Below are positions 49,436 through 59,919 of a DNA stretch of 64,000 nt, piece by piece (the stretch's first letter is position 1; each line of letters opens with the position of its first letter). Location: contig NZ_LPVY01000023.1 of NCBI RefSeq assembly GCF_001613805.1, positions 46,490 through 110,489 on the forward strand, in the 5' to 3' direction. Made by a program: the position numbers and the translations under genes. This DNA comes from Thalassospira lucentensis (GTDB lineage: Bacteria > Pseudomonadota > Alphaproteobacteria > Rhodospirillales > Thalassospiraceae). The notes beneath the pieces are model-generated. The model was not told the origin of the DNA. It ran no database searches and saw only the letters and a list, made by a program, of their open reading frames with translations.

Positions 49436-49840
49436 ATGACTGATACGACTGTACTGGAACTTGTTTCGCCGTCTGCCCTGCTCAAATCCGAGCCGGTCGA
49501 GATGGTCGTTGTTCCGGGCACGGACGGGAATTTTGGCGTGCTGCCGAAGCATGCGCCGATGATCTCGACCATTCGTCCGGGTGTCATCGACATCTATGCA
49601 GGTGGCAAGGTTTCCGAACGTATCTTCGTCGCTGGTGGCGTCGCAGAGGTTAACCCCGAGCGTTGCACCATTCTGGCCGAAGAAGCCGTTCCGGTTGCCG
49701 ATATCAAGGCCGATGAAGCCCAGGCACGTCTTGAGACCGCCGAGGCGGATCTGAAGGCGGCAACGACAGCACATGACAAGGCGAATGCCGAACGTGCGCT
49801 TGAAATTGCCCGTGCGCAGATTGCTGCACTGTCCAACTGA
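49436..49840 (+). CDS. atpC: ATP synthase F1 epsilon subunit
   Basis: Epsilon couples gamma to the c-ring and can inhibit ATP hydrolysis. The 134 residues have the beta-barrel domain (LELVSPSALLKSEPVEMVVVPGTDGNFGVLPKHAPMISTIRPGVIDIY) and a two-helix C-terminal end (ADEAQARLETAEADLKAATTAHDKANAERALEIARAQIAAL). GGAGAGAGG precedes it. It is the last gene of the operon; an intrinsic terminator follows 28 bp later. Confidence 0.97.
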   Translation: MTDTTVLELVSPSALLKSEPVEMVVVPGTDGNFGVLPKHAPMISTIRPGVIDIYAGGKVSERIFVAGGVAEVNPERCTILAEEAVPVADIKADEAQARLETAEADLKAATTAHDKANAERALEIARAQIAALSN

Positions 49841-49868
49841 TCATCGATCTTTGATCTTCGATTTTGAG

Positions 49869-49899
49869 AAGGCCGCTGTTTGATACAGCGGCCTTTTTT
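49869..49899 (+). terminator. Terminator of the atpHAGDC operon
   Basis: AAGGCCGCTG, loop TTTGATA, CAGCGGCC and then TTTTTT just after atpC. Confidence 0.92.
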
Positions 49900-50114
49900 C
49901 TTGCCGGTGTGCCGCAATCGACAACCGGGGCAGCGGAAGCACATCATCCTGATATCGCGTAAGGCGGCGGAGTGTGGTCGCCAGTCCCCAATGTCGGGGG
50001 TGGTGTGCCCACAGGTTCAGGTGGCGGGGATCAATGTGTTGTAGCCATGGGAACCGACAGGGGATTGCCGACTGTCAGGGGTAAGGGCCGGGCAGTATGA
50101 TCCGGGCGGCGAAA

Positions 50115-50561
50115 TCAGGGGGACGGGGTCAGGGCGAGGCCCAGCCAGAATGATTCGATCATTTTCATCAGATCGATAAATTCCGTCACATCAACCGGCT
50201 TGCGCAGATAGCAATTGGCCCCGGCGGCATAGCACAGATCGACATCATGTTCGGCACCCGATGTGGTCAGAACGATCACGGGGATCGAGGCGGATGACGG
50301 GTCATTGCGGATTTCGCGCAGCATTTCCCGGCCATCCTTGCGCGGCATGTTGAGGTCAAGCAGGATCAGGCGCGGTTTGGGCGCGTTGCGATAGGGACCG
50401 TCCTGTTGCAGGAACTGGCGGGCGGTCATCGCGTCCTTGACGTGATGCAACTGAACCGGATGGGTGAATTCGCGCAGGGCTTCCTGAACCAATCTGGCGT
50501 CGCCCGGATTGTCTTCTATCAGCAGCAAATTGCTTACGGTCCCGTTGGCACCGGCGATCAT
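50115..50561 (-). CDS. Single-domain response regulator
   Basis: This 148-residue CheY-like receiver has no output domain. The acidic pair E16/D17 (LLLIEDNPGDARL), the phosphoacceptor D69 (LILLDLNMPRKDGREM), LTTSGAEHDV and the Lys of LRKPVD (K121) are all present. The NPGDARLVQEAL start and the 'AGANCYLRKPV' end resemble the Rcp1-type receivers that work with phytochrome-like or hybrid histidine kinases. No kinase lies in this window. AAGGAC precedes the ATG. A long AT-rich region lies upstream. Confidence 0.9.
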   Translation of the reverse strand: MIAGANGTVSNLLLIEDNPGDARLVQEALREFTHPVQLHHVKDAMTARQFLQQDGPYRNAPKPRLILLDLNMPRKDGREMLREIRNDPSSASIPVIVLTTSGAEHDVDLCYAAGANCYLRKPVDVTEFIDLMKMIESFWLGLALTPSP

Positions 50562-50908
50562 GCGATGTCCTTATTCTTTTGGGTGGGGGATTTTGCCATG
50601 CTCCCCTTTTGATGGGTAAGAACTATAATCAATCTTTGTCACGAAATGAAGAAAAAGAGAGAATAATTTCAACATTATAGATGAAATTGTTGTTTTTCTG
50701 AACCTTGTTCATTTTTTGCCAGAGGGAATTTTTAGCAAACAGAATGACAAATCAATAGGATGCAGGCGAAAGTTTTAGCAGAAATACTATTCTTGCGTAT
50801 GGTTCGTGACGGGTGCGTTCCATCCGGATACAGAAAAACGCACCGTGATTTTTCACGGTGCGTTCGACTCTGGCAGGGGATGGCGACCATAACCGTGAGG
50901 GTCGGTGC
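50562..50908. other. AT-rich intergenic region between ccmI and the response regulator
   Basis: 347 bp. The part next to the response regulator (50610-50760) is AT-rich and likely carries its promoter. The part near ccmI contains the terminator at 50834-50865. I see no gene. Confidence 0.5.
50834..50865 (-). terminator. Terminator of the ccmF-ccmI operon
   Basis: On the - strand AACGCACCGTGA, AAAA loop, TCACGGTGCGT, then TTTTT; about 45 bp after the ccmI stop. Confidence 0.92.
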
Positions 50909-52159
50909 CTAATCCCCGGGAATACCAAGTTCGTCCGCGAGACCGGCAAAGCGGGTCAGAAGCGCGGTATCACCCGCAAATTCCTGGCGGGCGGTATCGT
51001 AGGCCTGCTTTGCCTGATCAGGTTGACCGATCACCATATAGGCGCGCATCAGACGTGCCCAGCCTTCGGGGTCTTGGGGATTTTCCGCCAGTTTGTCGGC
51101 CAGTTGCGACACCATGCCAAGGATCATTTCCTGGCGTTCTTCGGGGGTCATTTCGGCGGCGGCTTCCATATCCTCGCGGGATGGTCCGCCGGGGGCATTT
51201 GATGCCATGGGCGGGGTAACCGTGATCCGGCCGGTAATGTCGATGCCTTGGGCAAGAGCGGCTTCTTCGATCCGGGCCAGCACCATCGGCAGCCAGCCAG
51301 CATCAGACGGCGCGCCATTGACCAAGGCGATCCAGCGGTCGACAGCAGCGGCGACATTGCCGTTCTGCGCATCGGCAAGGCCCAGGAAATACTGGATACG
51401 CGGGTCCGTGCTGCCGGATTTTGCGGCTTCTTCCAGCGCGCCGCGCGCGATTGTGTTGACCTGCCCATTGTTGGTGCGGATGACGCTTTCGGCATACATC
51501 GCCAGATAATCACCATCGCGACCGGATTGCTTGACCGCTTCGAGATAGGCGGTCTGGGCTTCTTCGGGGCGACCAAGGGCCATCAGGCTGGCGCCGAGAA
51601 GTTCCCAGCCCTTGAGGTCGTCGGGATTTTCAAGCAGGCGGTTTGACAGGTCCTGTACCGCGCGGTTAAGGGCCGCGTTGCGGTTGGCGTCATTGTCGCT
51701 GGCCTGACGGGCGGCCATGATTTCATCCCTACGGCTGGCGATGGGGCGGTCGCGAAGGTCGGGACGGCCAAGGTCAAGATAAAGGCCGACGCCACCAGCA
51801 AACAGAAGCAGGGTAAAGATCGCAACCGCGGGGCGCAGGCGCGACACGCGGTTTGCCGCCTCGCCGGACTGGTGGCGTTTGGCGATCCGCTGATCGGTGG
51901 CAAGGATGCGGCGCTGGACCTCGGTGCGGGCGGCGTCAGCCTGTCCTTCGGTCAGAACGCCGCGTTCGATATCGCGGCCGATTTCGGCAAGCTGGTCACG
52001 ATAAACCGCAAGATCGCGTTGCAGTTCGTCTTCGTCCATGTCGGCAAGGCGATCTTCGTTCGTATCCGCATCAGCCGAACGCGCATTTCGCAGGATCGGC
52101 CAGAGGACATAACCCGCCACCAGAGCCGTCAAGGCGCCAAGAACAATCCAGATGGTCAT
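50909..52159 (-). CDS. ccmI: Cytochrome c-type biogenesis protein CcmI
   Basis: CcmI binds apocytochrome c in the periplasm and passes it to the CcmF/H haem ligation complex. The 416 residues begin with a transmembrane helix (IWIVLGALTALVAGYVLWPILR), a cytoplasmic leucine-zipper-like loop (EDELQRDLAVYRDQLAEIGRDIERG), a second helix (PAVAIFTLLLFAGGVGLYLDLG) and a periplasmic TPR region (DLKGWELLGASLMALGRPEEAQTAYLEAV; QDPEGWARLMRAYMVIGQPDQAKQAYDTARQ). It starts 8 bp after ccmF, so the two are coupled. The terminator at 50834-50865 follows. Confidence 0.92.
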   Translation of the reverse strand: MTIWIVLGALTALVAGYVLWPILRNARSADADTNEDRLADMDEDELQRDLAVYRDQLAEIGRDIERGVLTEGQADAARTEVQRRILATDQRIAKRHQSGEAANRVSRLRPAVAIFTLLLFAGGVGLYLDLGRPDLRDRPIASRRDEIMAARQASDNDANRNAALNRAVQDLSNRLLENPDDLKGWELLGASLMALGRPEEAQTAYLEAVKQSGRDGDYLAMYAESVIRTNNGQVNTIARGALEEAAKSGSTDPRIQYFLGLADAQNGNVAAAVDRWIALVNGAPSDAGWLPMVLARIEEAALAQGIDITGRITVTPPMASNAPGGPSREDMEAAAEMTPEERQEMILGMVSQLADKLAENPQDPEGWARLMRAYMVIGQPDQAKQAYDTARQEFAGDTALLTRFAGLADELGIPGD

Positions 52160-52167
52160 TGATAATC

Positions 52168-54147
52168 CTATTCGGCGGGTACGGTCTGAGCCGTTTTGGT
52201 GGAGCGGGTGGGAGCACCCACGCGATAGCGACGGTCAGACAGGGACATAAGCCCCCCCAGCACCATGATGATGCCGCCGGCCCACATCCACGGGATCATG
52301 GGTTTGACATAGAAACGCGTCACCCATTTGCCGCTGGCGTCCTCGTCACCAATCACCGCATAGATATCACCGGTGAAACCGGACCGGATTCCGGCCTCGG
52401 TCGTGGGCATGCCTTCAACCGTGTAGACGCGCTTTTCCGGGGTCAGGGTGATGGTGCGTTCGCCCGGGGTTGCGATGGTGATGGTGGCCTCGCGGGCAAA
52501 GAAGTTCGGACCCTGATATTCGCGAAGGCCGCTGAGTGTAAAGGTGTGGCCCGAAACAACCGTGCTTTCGCCGATGGCAAGGGACTGAACCGATTCCTCG
52601 GTCCAGGCCTGTGATCCGGTGATGCCGGCGACAACAATCGCCATCCCGGCATGGGCCAGCATGGTGCCGTGAGCAGAGCGCGGCAGATTGCGCATGCGGC
52701 GGAAGCTATTGGCCAAGGGTTCGCGGAAAAGCTTGATCCGTCCGGCCCATTCCAGCATCGTTCCAACAAACAGCCAGATCGCCAGCCCCATGCCAAACAG
52801 GGCAAAGGCCGGGCCACCGGCCAGCCAGTAGGTGACGATCAGAACCATGATGACGGCGGCAATCGCGATTTTGAGCTTGCCCAGAACCGCAAACAGATCG
52901 GCGCGTTTCCATGGCATCAGCGGACCAAAAGCCATGGCAATGATCAGGGGCGTCATGATTGGCACGAAGGTGGAATTAAAGAACGGTGCGCCAACCGAGA
53001 TTTTTTCGCCGGTCACGGTTTCCAGCAGCAGGGGATAAAGGGTCCCCAGCAGCACCATGGCCGCCGCAATCGAGAGCAGCACATTGTTGAAAACCAGTGC
53101 GCCTTCGCGCGAGATCGGCTGAAACAGTCCGCCGCCCTTCAATGTCGGGGCGCGCCAGGCATAAAGGGCCAGCGATCCGCCCACCGTCAGGCACAGCAGG
53201 AGCAGGATGAACACCCCGCGGGTCGGGTCGGTGGCAAAGGCATGAACCGATGTCAGTGCGCCGGACCGCACCAGGAAGGTGCCGAGCAACGAGAAGGAGA
53301 AAGCCAGGATCGAGAGAAAGATCGTCCAGCTTTTGAGCGCGTCGCGTTTTTCGACAACAATCGCCGAATGCAAAAGGGCGGTTCCGGCCAGCCAGGGCAT
53401 GAAGGATGCGTTTTCAACCGGATCCCAGAACCACCAGCCACCCCAGCCGAGTTCGTAATAGGCCCACCAGGAGCCAAGCCCGATCCCGGCGGTCAGGAAC
53501 ATCCATGCGGCCAGCGTCCAGGGACGGACCCAGCGCGCCCATGCCGGGTCAACCCGGCCTTCGATGAGTGCGGCGACGGCAAAGGCAAAGGCCACCGAAA
53601 AACCGACATAGCCGAGATAGAGGAACGGCGGATGAATGGCGATGCCGGGATCCTGAAGCAGCGGGTTCATGCCCTCGCCGTTCAGCGGCGGGTTGATCAC
53701 GCGCTCGAACGGGTTGGACGTCAGAAGGATGAACAGAAGGAAGCCGAGCGCAATCAGCCCCATCACGCCGACAACACGTGCCAGCAGGCTTGGCGGCAGG
53801 TTCTGGCCAAAGGCGGCGACGGCGGCCGAAAACAGGGTCAGGATCATCACCCAGAGCAACATCGAGCCTTCGTGGTTGGCCCAGACCCCGGTGATTTTAT
53901 AGATCAGCGGTTTGGATGTGTGGCTGTTGGCAAGCACATTCAGGACCGAGAAATCGGATGTGACATAGGCATATGTCAGGGCGGCGAAGCTTGTACCGAC
54001 CAGCGCAAAGCAGGCAATGGACAGGCGTGGCGCGATTTTCAGAAGGGCGACATCACGCCGGGATGCGGCCATGAACGGGATGGTCGACTGTGCCAATGCC
54101 ACCACGAGTGACAGCACCAGGGCATAATGTCCGATTTCAACAATCAT
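52168..54147 (-). CDS. ccmF: Haem lyase CcmF
   Basis: CcmF is the core of the system I haem ligation complex that attaches haem to cytochrome c. The 659 residues have about 15 transmembrane helices, a WWD domain (GLGSWWAYYELGWGGWWFWDPVENASFMPWL) and conserved His residues (ANHEGSMLLWV; IAIHPPFLYLGYVGF). The periplasmic C-terminal domain includes REYQGPNFFAREATI and EKRVYTVEGMPTTEAGI. In many alphaproteobacteria ccmE, ccmG and ccmH surround it; here ccmI follows directly and the upstream neighbour is divergent. Confidence 0.95.
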   Translation of the reverse strand: MIVEIGHYALVLSLVVALAQSTIPFMAASRRDVALLKIAPRLSIACFALVGTSFAALTYAYVTSDFSVLNVLANSHTSKPLIYKITGVWANHEGSMLLWVMILTLFSAAVAAFGQNLPPSLLARVVGVMGLIALGFLLFILLTSNPFERVINPPLNGEGMNPLLQDPGIAIHPPFLYLGYVGFSVAFAFAVAALIEGRVDPAWARWVRPWTLAAWMFLTAGIGLGSWWAYYELGWGGWWFWDPVENASFMPWLAGTALLHSAIVVEKRDALKSWTIFLSILAFSFSLLGTFLVRSGALTSVHAFATDPTRGVFILLLLCLTVGGSLALYAWRAPTLKGGGLFQPISREGALVFNNVLLSIAAAMVLLGTLYPLLLETVTGEKISVGAPFFNSTFVPIMTPLIIAMAFGPLMPWKRADLFAVLGKLKIAIAAVIMVLIVTYWLAGGPAFALFGMGLAIWLFVGTMLEWAGRIKLFREPLANSFRRMRNLPRSAHGTMLAHAGMAIVVAGITGSQAWTEESVQSLAIGESTVVSGHTFTLSGLREYQGPNFFAREATITIATPGERTITLTPEKRVYTVEGMPTTEAGIRSGFTGDIYAVIGDEDASGKWVTRFYVKPMIPWMWAGGIIMVLGGLMSLSDRRYRVGAPTRSTKTAQTVPAE

Positions 54148-54354
54148 AAGTGGGCCTGTTGTTTGCTCTTATCCGCCTGCGGGGCTGATATAGTCGCTTC
54201 GATCAGGTTTGAAAACCTTGCGGAATATCAAATATGCGCTATTTGCTGCACAGGCGACGGTCAAAATATGGCAATAGTCATTACATATTACGCCAATTCA
54301 CGATATAAAACCGCAATCAGCGAGCGGAAATTGAAGACCAAAGGTCTGTAGAAC

Positions 54355-55365
54355 ATGAGTCAATGTCCAGTCATTGACATCGCGCAAAGGGAAATGTGGG
54401 CACGTCGGGCAACGACGGCCTCTATTGTCATTGCTGCGACGCTGATTGCGATCAAGGCGGTCGGGTGGTTCCTGACCGATTCGGTCAGTCTGTTATCCTC
54501 GATGGTTGACAGTATGCTTGATGTCGGCACCGCTGTCGTCAACTTCATGGCGGTCCGCAGTGCATGGCGTCCGGCAGACCATGACCACCGGTTTGGTCAT
54601 GGCAAGGCCGAACCGCTGGCGGGGCTTTTCCAGTGTGCCTTCATGATCGGTGCCGCGATATTCGTGGTGGCCGAGGCCGCATCACGCGTGTTCGAGCCGC
54701 AACCGCTTCGTTTCGCGACCGAGGGTGTGTGGCTGATGGTCGTGTCGCTGGTGATGACTTTTGGGCTGGTGCTGCTGCAACGAAAGGCGGCGCGCATGTC
54801 GGGTTCCGTCGCGGTCGAGGCCGATTCCCTGCAATATACCAGCGATATCCTTGCCAATGTTGCCGTCATCGTCGCATTGATGATGGGGATGTCGGGCTTC
54901 CTGTGGGCTGACCCGGTCATTGGCGGGATTGTTGCGATCTTCCTTGTTGCGTCCGCGGTCAAGGTCGGGCGGCAGTCGGTTACTGTTCTTATGGATGCCG
55001 AATTGCCGGAATCGGACAGCCAGAGGATCATCGAACTGACGATGAAAAACGCATCGGTGATCGGCATTCACCGTCTGCGCACCCGTTCATCAGGCGTGCA
55101 TCGCTTTGCCGAGATCGAGCTGATCATGGATGGCGGGATGCTGATGCGTGAATCGCACACCATCTGCCATCAGGTGATGGACAGCATCCGGTCGGAATAT
55201 CCTGATCTTGATATCACCATCCATCCCGAACCGCCTGAAGACATCCATCTTGATGAATTCAGCGGTTACACCGAAGATCCGGAATTCTGGCATACGGGCC
55301 GCGCGCGCAAGGCCGGACAGGAAGGCATTCCGGTTTCCAATGGCGAGCTTGCAACGGGCCGCTGA
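54355..55365 (+). CDS. Cation diffusion facilitator transporter, FieF-like
   Basis: This 336-residue CDF exporter of divalent metals (iron, zinc or cadmium in FieF) exchanges metal for protons. It has six transmembrane helices; metal-site residues lie in SSMVDSMLDVGTAVVNFMAV (D-x3-D) and HDHRFGHGKAEPLAGLFQ, with SVAVEADSLQYTSDILANVAV (second HD/DxxxD-type site). The cytoplasmic C-terminal domain includes HRLRTRSSGVHRFAEIELIMD. These stretches track E. coli FieF closely. The ATG at 54355 is preceded by AAGGTCTG. No metalloregulator is next to it. Metal specificity is inferred. Confidence 0.92.
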   Translation: MSQCPVIDIAQREMWARRATTASIVIAATLIAIKAVGWFLTDSVSLLSSMVDSMLDVGTAVVNFMAVRSAWRPADHDHRFGHGKAEPLAGLFQCAFMIGAAIFVVAEAASRVFEPQPLRFATEGVWLMVVSLVMTFGLVLLQRKAARMSGSVAVEADSLQYTSDILANVAVIVALMMGMSGFLWADPVIGGIVAIFLVASAVKVGRQSVTVLMDAELPESDSQRIIELTMKNASVIGIHRLRTRSSGVHRFAEIELIMDGGMLMRESHTICHQVMDSIRSEYPDLDITIHPEPPEDIHLDEFSGYTEDPEFWHTGRARKAGQEGIPVSNGELATGR

Positions 55366-55395
55366 TCTTTTGGTGCGTCGGGCCGCGCCCGCCGA

Positions 55396-55417
55396 TTGAC
55401 ATCCCCCGCATAACTTG
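55396..55417 (+). promoter_or_regulatory. Candidate promoter of the TPP riboswitch-thiC transcript
   Basis: TTGACA (55396-55401) is a perfect -35. The -10 is poorly matched (TAACCC about 16 nt later). Transcription from here would begin just before the riboswitch. Confidence 0.35.
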
Positions 55418-55432
55418 TAACCCTGCAATCGA

Positions 55433-57497
<2,065 letters not shown>

Positions 57498-57508
57498 ACC
57501 ACGAAAAT

Positions 57509-57542
57509 GGCGGGCCCGGTGACGGACCCGCCTTCTTCTTTT
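57509..57542 (+). terminator. Terminator of thiC
   Basis: GGCGGG, loop, CCCGCC then a T-rich tail (TTCTTCTTTT) 12 bp after the thiC stop; convergent with phoH. Confidence 0.75.
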
Positions 57543-57561
57543 AGTTTGCCGTGCCGAAAGG

Positions 57562-58326
57562 TTAAAGGACGGTCAGCATGCTGGCGACCAGCGGATGACG
57601 GACGATGTCCTTATCCGCCAGTTTGACGCAGGCGATGTCTTCGACATTTTCAAGACGGTCCGACATTTCAGACAGACCGGACATTTCCGGCAGAAGGTCG
57701 GTCTGATCCGGGTCGCCGGTCAGGATCATGGTGGAATTCCAGCCAAGGCGGGTGACCAGCATCTTGAGCTGTCCATAGGTGCAGTTCTGCGCCTCGTCGA
57801 TCACGACGAAGGCATTGTTGAGCGTGCGGCCACGCATATAGCCGATTGGTGCGATTTCAATCGTGCCGTCCGACAGATACTGCCGCAGGCGTTTGGCGCC
57901 GAGGCGGTCATTGAGCGCGTCATAAAGCGGGCGAAGGTAGGGGGCCATTTTGGCTTCGACGTCGCCGGGCAGGAAGCCGATATTTTCCCCAGCCTCGACC
58001 GCGGGACGGGCCAGAACGATGCGGCCGATTTCGCCGTTATCAAGGGCTTCGACGGCTTTGGAAACTGCGATAAAGGTTTTCCCGGTTCCAGCCGGGCCGA
58101 GTGCAAGGATGAGGTTGAAGGCGTCGATTGCTTCCATCAGGGCCGCCTGGTTTTCGCTTTTGGGGCGAATGTGGCGGCGGAAGCTTTGATCGCGTTGGCC
58201 GTTCTGGGGGGCGTCACCCTGACCGTTCAGGGGATGCCAGTTTGACTTGTCACCGTCAAACAGCTCGTGAACGTTGGTATCTGCCTGCTGCGGACGGCTA
58301 CGACGGCGTGCTGCGCGCTTACCCAT
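57562..58326 (-). CDS. phoH: PhoH family protein
   Basis: This 254-residue PhoH-like P-loop NTPase has Walker A ALGPAGTGKTFIAVSKA (about 76-92), LARPAVEAGENIGFLPGDVEAKMAPYLRPLYDAL, RGRTLNNAFVVIDEAQNCTYGQLKMLVTRLG (Walker B DEAQN) and ILTGDPDQTDL. The N-terminal 50 residues are basic and low-complexity. The family is widely distributed and is proposed to act in RNA metabolism or phosphate stress; the reaction is uncertain. The ybeY/ybeZ gene order is not present here. A terminator-like hairpin lies 31 bp upstream of its ATG. Confidence 0.88.
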   Translation of the reverse strand: MGKRAARRRSRPQQADTNVHELFDGDKSNWHPLNGQGDAPQNGQRDQSFRRHIRPKSENQAALMEAIDAFNLILALGPAGTGKTFIAVSKAVEALDNGEIGRIVLARPAVEAGENIGFLPGDVEAKMAPYLRPLYDALNDRLGAKRLRQYLSDGTIEIAPIGYMRGRTLNNAFVVIDEAQNCTYGQLKMLVTRLGWNSTMILTGDPDQTDLLPEMSGLSEMSDRLENVEDIACVKLADKDIVRHPLVASMLTVL

Positions 58327-58356
58327 AAGTCACCTCATCAATTGTGCCAATAAAGC

Positions 58357-58387
58357 AAAACGCGCCATTCCATCATGGAAAGGCGCG
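58357..58387 (-). terminator. Terminator-like hairpin immediately upstream of phoH
   Basis: On the - strand CGCGCCTTTCCA, TGA loop, TGGAATGGCGCG then TTTT, 31 bp before the phoH ATG. It could end a - strand RNA (arsJ read-through or a separate ncRNA) or attenuate phoH. Confidence 0.6.
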
Positions 58388-58606
58388 CATTCAATTTTCA
58401 TCTTGCGATGGAAGTGGCGGGTGGGTTCTCCGCCGTTCGCAGCAGCATGTTGCATCTGCGATCCGGGGGGCGAAAAATTCCGTTTTACAACGTGCTCTCG
58501 CGTCACTCGGGAACCCCTCCTTCGGTCCAGTTCTTGACCGTACTTTGGAATCGTACCCCTACATCCTGTGTTTTGTCACTGTTTTTTATCGGATTAAATT
58601 TAAGTG
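58388..58606 (-). other. Structured, gene-free region upstream of phoH
   Basis: About 220 bp with several nested hairpins: TCGCAG / CTGCGA at 58437-58461, GGCGG / CCGCC at 58417-58434, and GC-rich pairs near 58503-58530. No good ORF. On the - strand it is followed by the hairpin at 58357-58387, which would make a ncRNA or long structured 5' leader of phoH. I compared it by eye with SRP RNA, 6S RNA, tmRNA and RNase P motifs and none matches. Confidence 0.35.
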
Positions 58607-58663
58607 AAATCGGAAACTGAGTCTTTTCAGCGATTTATCCCGCATCTGCGAGATAATTTTTTT
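58573..58663 (+). ncRNA. Candidate small RNA convergent with arsJ
   Basis: TTGTCA (58573-58578), 16-nt spacer and TAAATT (58595-58600) form a promoter-like pair. The terminator stem TTATC-C-CGCA / TGCG-A-GATAA plus seven T (58635-58663) ends one base before the arsJ stop codon. The predicted RNA is about 57 nt, opposite in direction to arsJ. No ORF is present. Confidence 0.42.
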
Positions 58664-59908
58664 CTAATGCAGTCGCCAAGACGTTGCTGACTGGTGTTTT
58701 GGCAGGCCAAAACTGATCATCCAGCCGATCAGAAGGAACGCCGCCGAGACTACCAGACAGCCGACCAGACCCCCATACATATAGGCCAGTCCCGACAGGA
58801 TGGTGCCGGTCAGTCGCCCAACGGCATTGGACATATAATAGAACCCGACATTCATCGCGACCCTGTCGCCATCGGCATAGGCAAGGATCAGATAGGAATG
58901 CAGCGATGAATTGACCGCAAAGACCAGTCCGAAGACCATCAAACCGCCCAGAACGGCGATTTCGGGCGAGATATCAAACTGCACGGCAGCCGCAATGCCC
59001 GCCGTTACGATGATCAGGGCGAAAATCCACAGACGCGCACTTTGACCATCGGGGTTGCCATTGGGGGTGCGGGTGCCCGCGCGCAGGATTTTGGGCGCAA
59101 TCGTCTGGATGAAGCCATAACCGATCACCCAAAGCGCCATATAGGTGCCGACCTCGATATGGCCCCATCCAAGGTGCGTAGCCAGAAACACCGGAAGCCC
59201 GACGACGAACCAGATATCGCGCGACCCGAACAGGAACATGCGGGCGGCCGAGAGCACATTAATCTTGCGATCCTTGGAAAAGACCTCGCGGAATTTGGGT
59301 TTTGCCTTGTTGGCGGGGGCGGCCATTTCGGGACCGATGGAAAGCGCAACCGCAATCAGGATGACGGTTAGGCCGGTTGCCATCGCGAGCAACGCCCCGC
59401 CAAAACCAAGCCACGCCAGGAGTGCGCCCCCCATGAAAAACCCGGCCCCTTTAAGCGCGTTTTTCGATCCGGTCAGAAGGGCGACCCAGCGAAACAGCGC
59501 GCCGTTTGCATTTTCGGGCACCAGAACCCTGATCGCCGACTTGCTCGACATTTTGGTCAGATCCTTGGCGACGCCCGATGCCGCCTGCAGTCCCATGACA
59601 TAGGCAACCGATATCCGTGGCAGCCAGTTTTCATTGGTCAGGGACAGGGCAGAAAGGGCCGCGATCTGGGTGATCAGGCCGGCAAACAGGGTAAAGCGCA
59701 GGCCACGCGCCTGTGCCAGCCAGCCGCCAACCAGATTGGTGATGACCCCGGCACATTCATAAAGGACAAACAGAAGGGCAATTTCAAAGGCGGAATATCC
59801 AAGGTCATTGAAATGCAGCAGAACCAGCATGCGCAATGCCCCGTCCGTCAGGGTGAAACCCCAATAGGCGGATGTGACAAGGGCATAGTTGCGAATGGCG
59901 GATGACAT
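58664..59908 (-). CDS. arsJ: Organoarsenical efflux MFS transporter ArsJ
   Basis: ArsJ exports 1-arseno-3-phosphoglycerate, the product of the adjacent GAPDH acting on arsenate; the extruded compound decays to arsenate outside the cell. The 414 residues have about 11-12 transmembrane helices; NYALVTSAYWGFTLTDGALRMLVLLHFNDLGYSAFEIALLFVLYE and LTKMSSKSAIRVL are as in ArsJ. The gene order arsR-arsC-acr3-gapdh-arsJ, with the GAPDH gene 11 bp upstream, is diagnostic. It is the last gene; no terminator follows on its strand until the hairpin at 58357-58387. Confidence 0.9.
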   Translation of the reverse strand: MSSAIRNYALVTSAYWGFTLTDGALRMLVLLHFNDLGYSAFEIALLFVLYECAGVITNLVGGWLAQARGLRFTLFAGLITQIAALSALSLTNENWLPRISVAYVMGLQAASGVAKDLTKMSSKSAIRVLVPENANGALFRWVALLTGSKNALKGAGFFMGGALLAWLGFGGALLAMATGLTVILIAVALSIGPEMAAPANKAKPKFREVFSKDRKINVLSAARMFLFGSRDIWFVVGLPVFLATHLGWGHIEVGTYMALWVIGYGFIQTIAPKILRAGTRTPNGNPDGQSARLWIFALIIVTAGIAAAVQFDISPEIAVLGGLMVFGLVFAVNSSLHSYLILAYADGDRVAMNVGFYYMSNAVGRLTGTILSGLAYMYGGLVGCLVVSAAFLLIGWMISFGLPKHQSATSWRLH

Positions 59909-59919
59909 GAAAAAGAACC

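Noticed and set aside
52651..54111. 486-codon open frame antisense to ccmF
   Set aside because: Low-complexity Gln/Arg/Gly/His translation; complement of a membrane protein gene.
58388..58606. 6S RNA, SRP RNA, tmRNA or RNase P RNA upstream of phoH
   Set aside because: No conserved core motif of any of these families could be found on either strand by eye; a covariance search would settle it.
58375..58620. Open frames of about 85 codons on the + strand before arsJ
   Set aside because: They have no Shine-Dalgarno or domain and lie across the hairpins of the structured region; better explained as non-coding.
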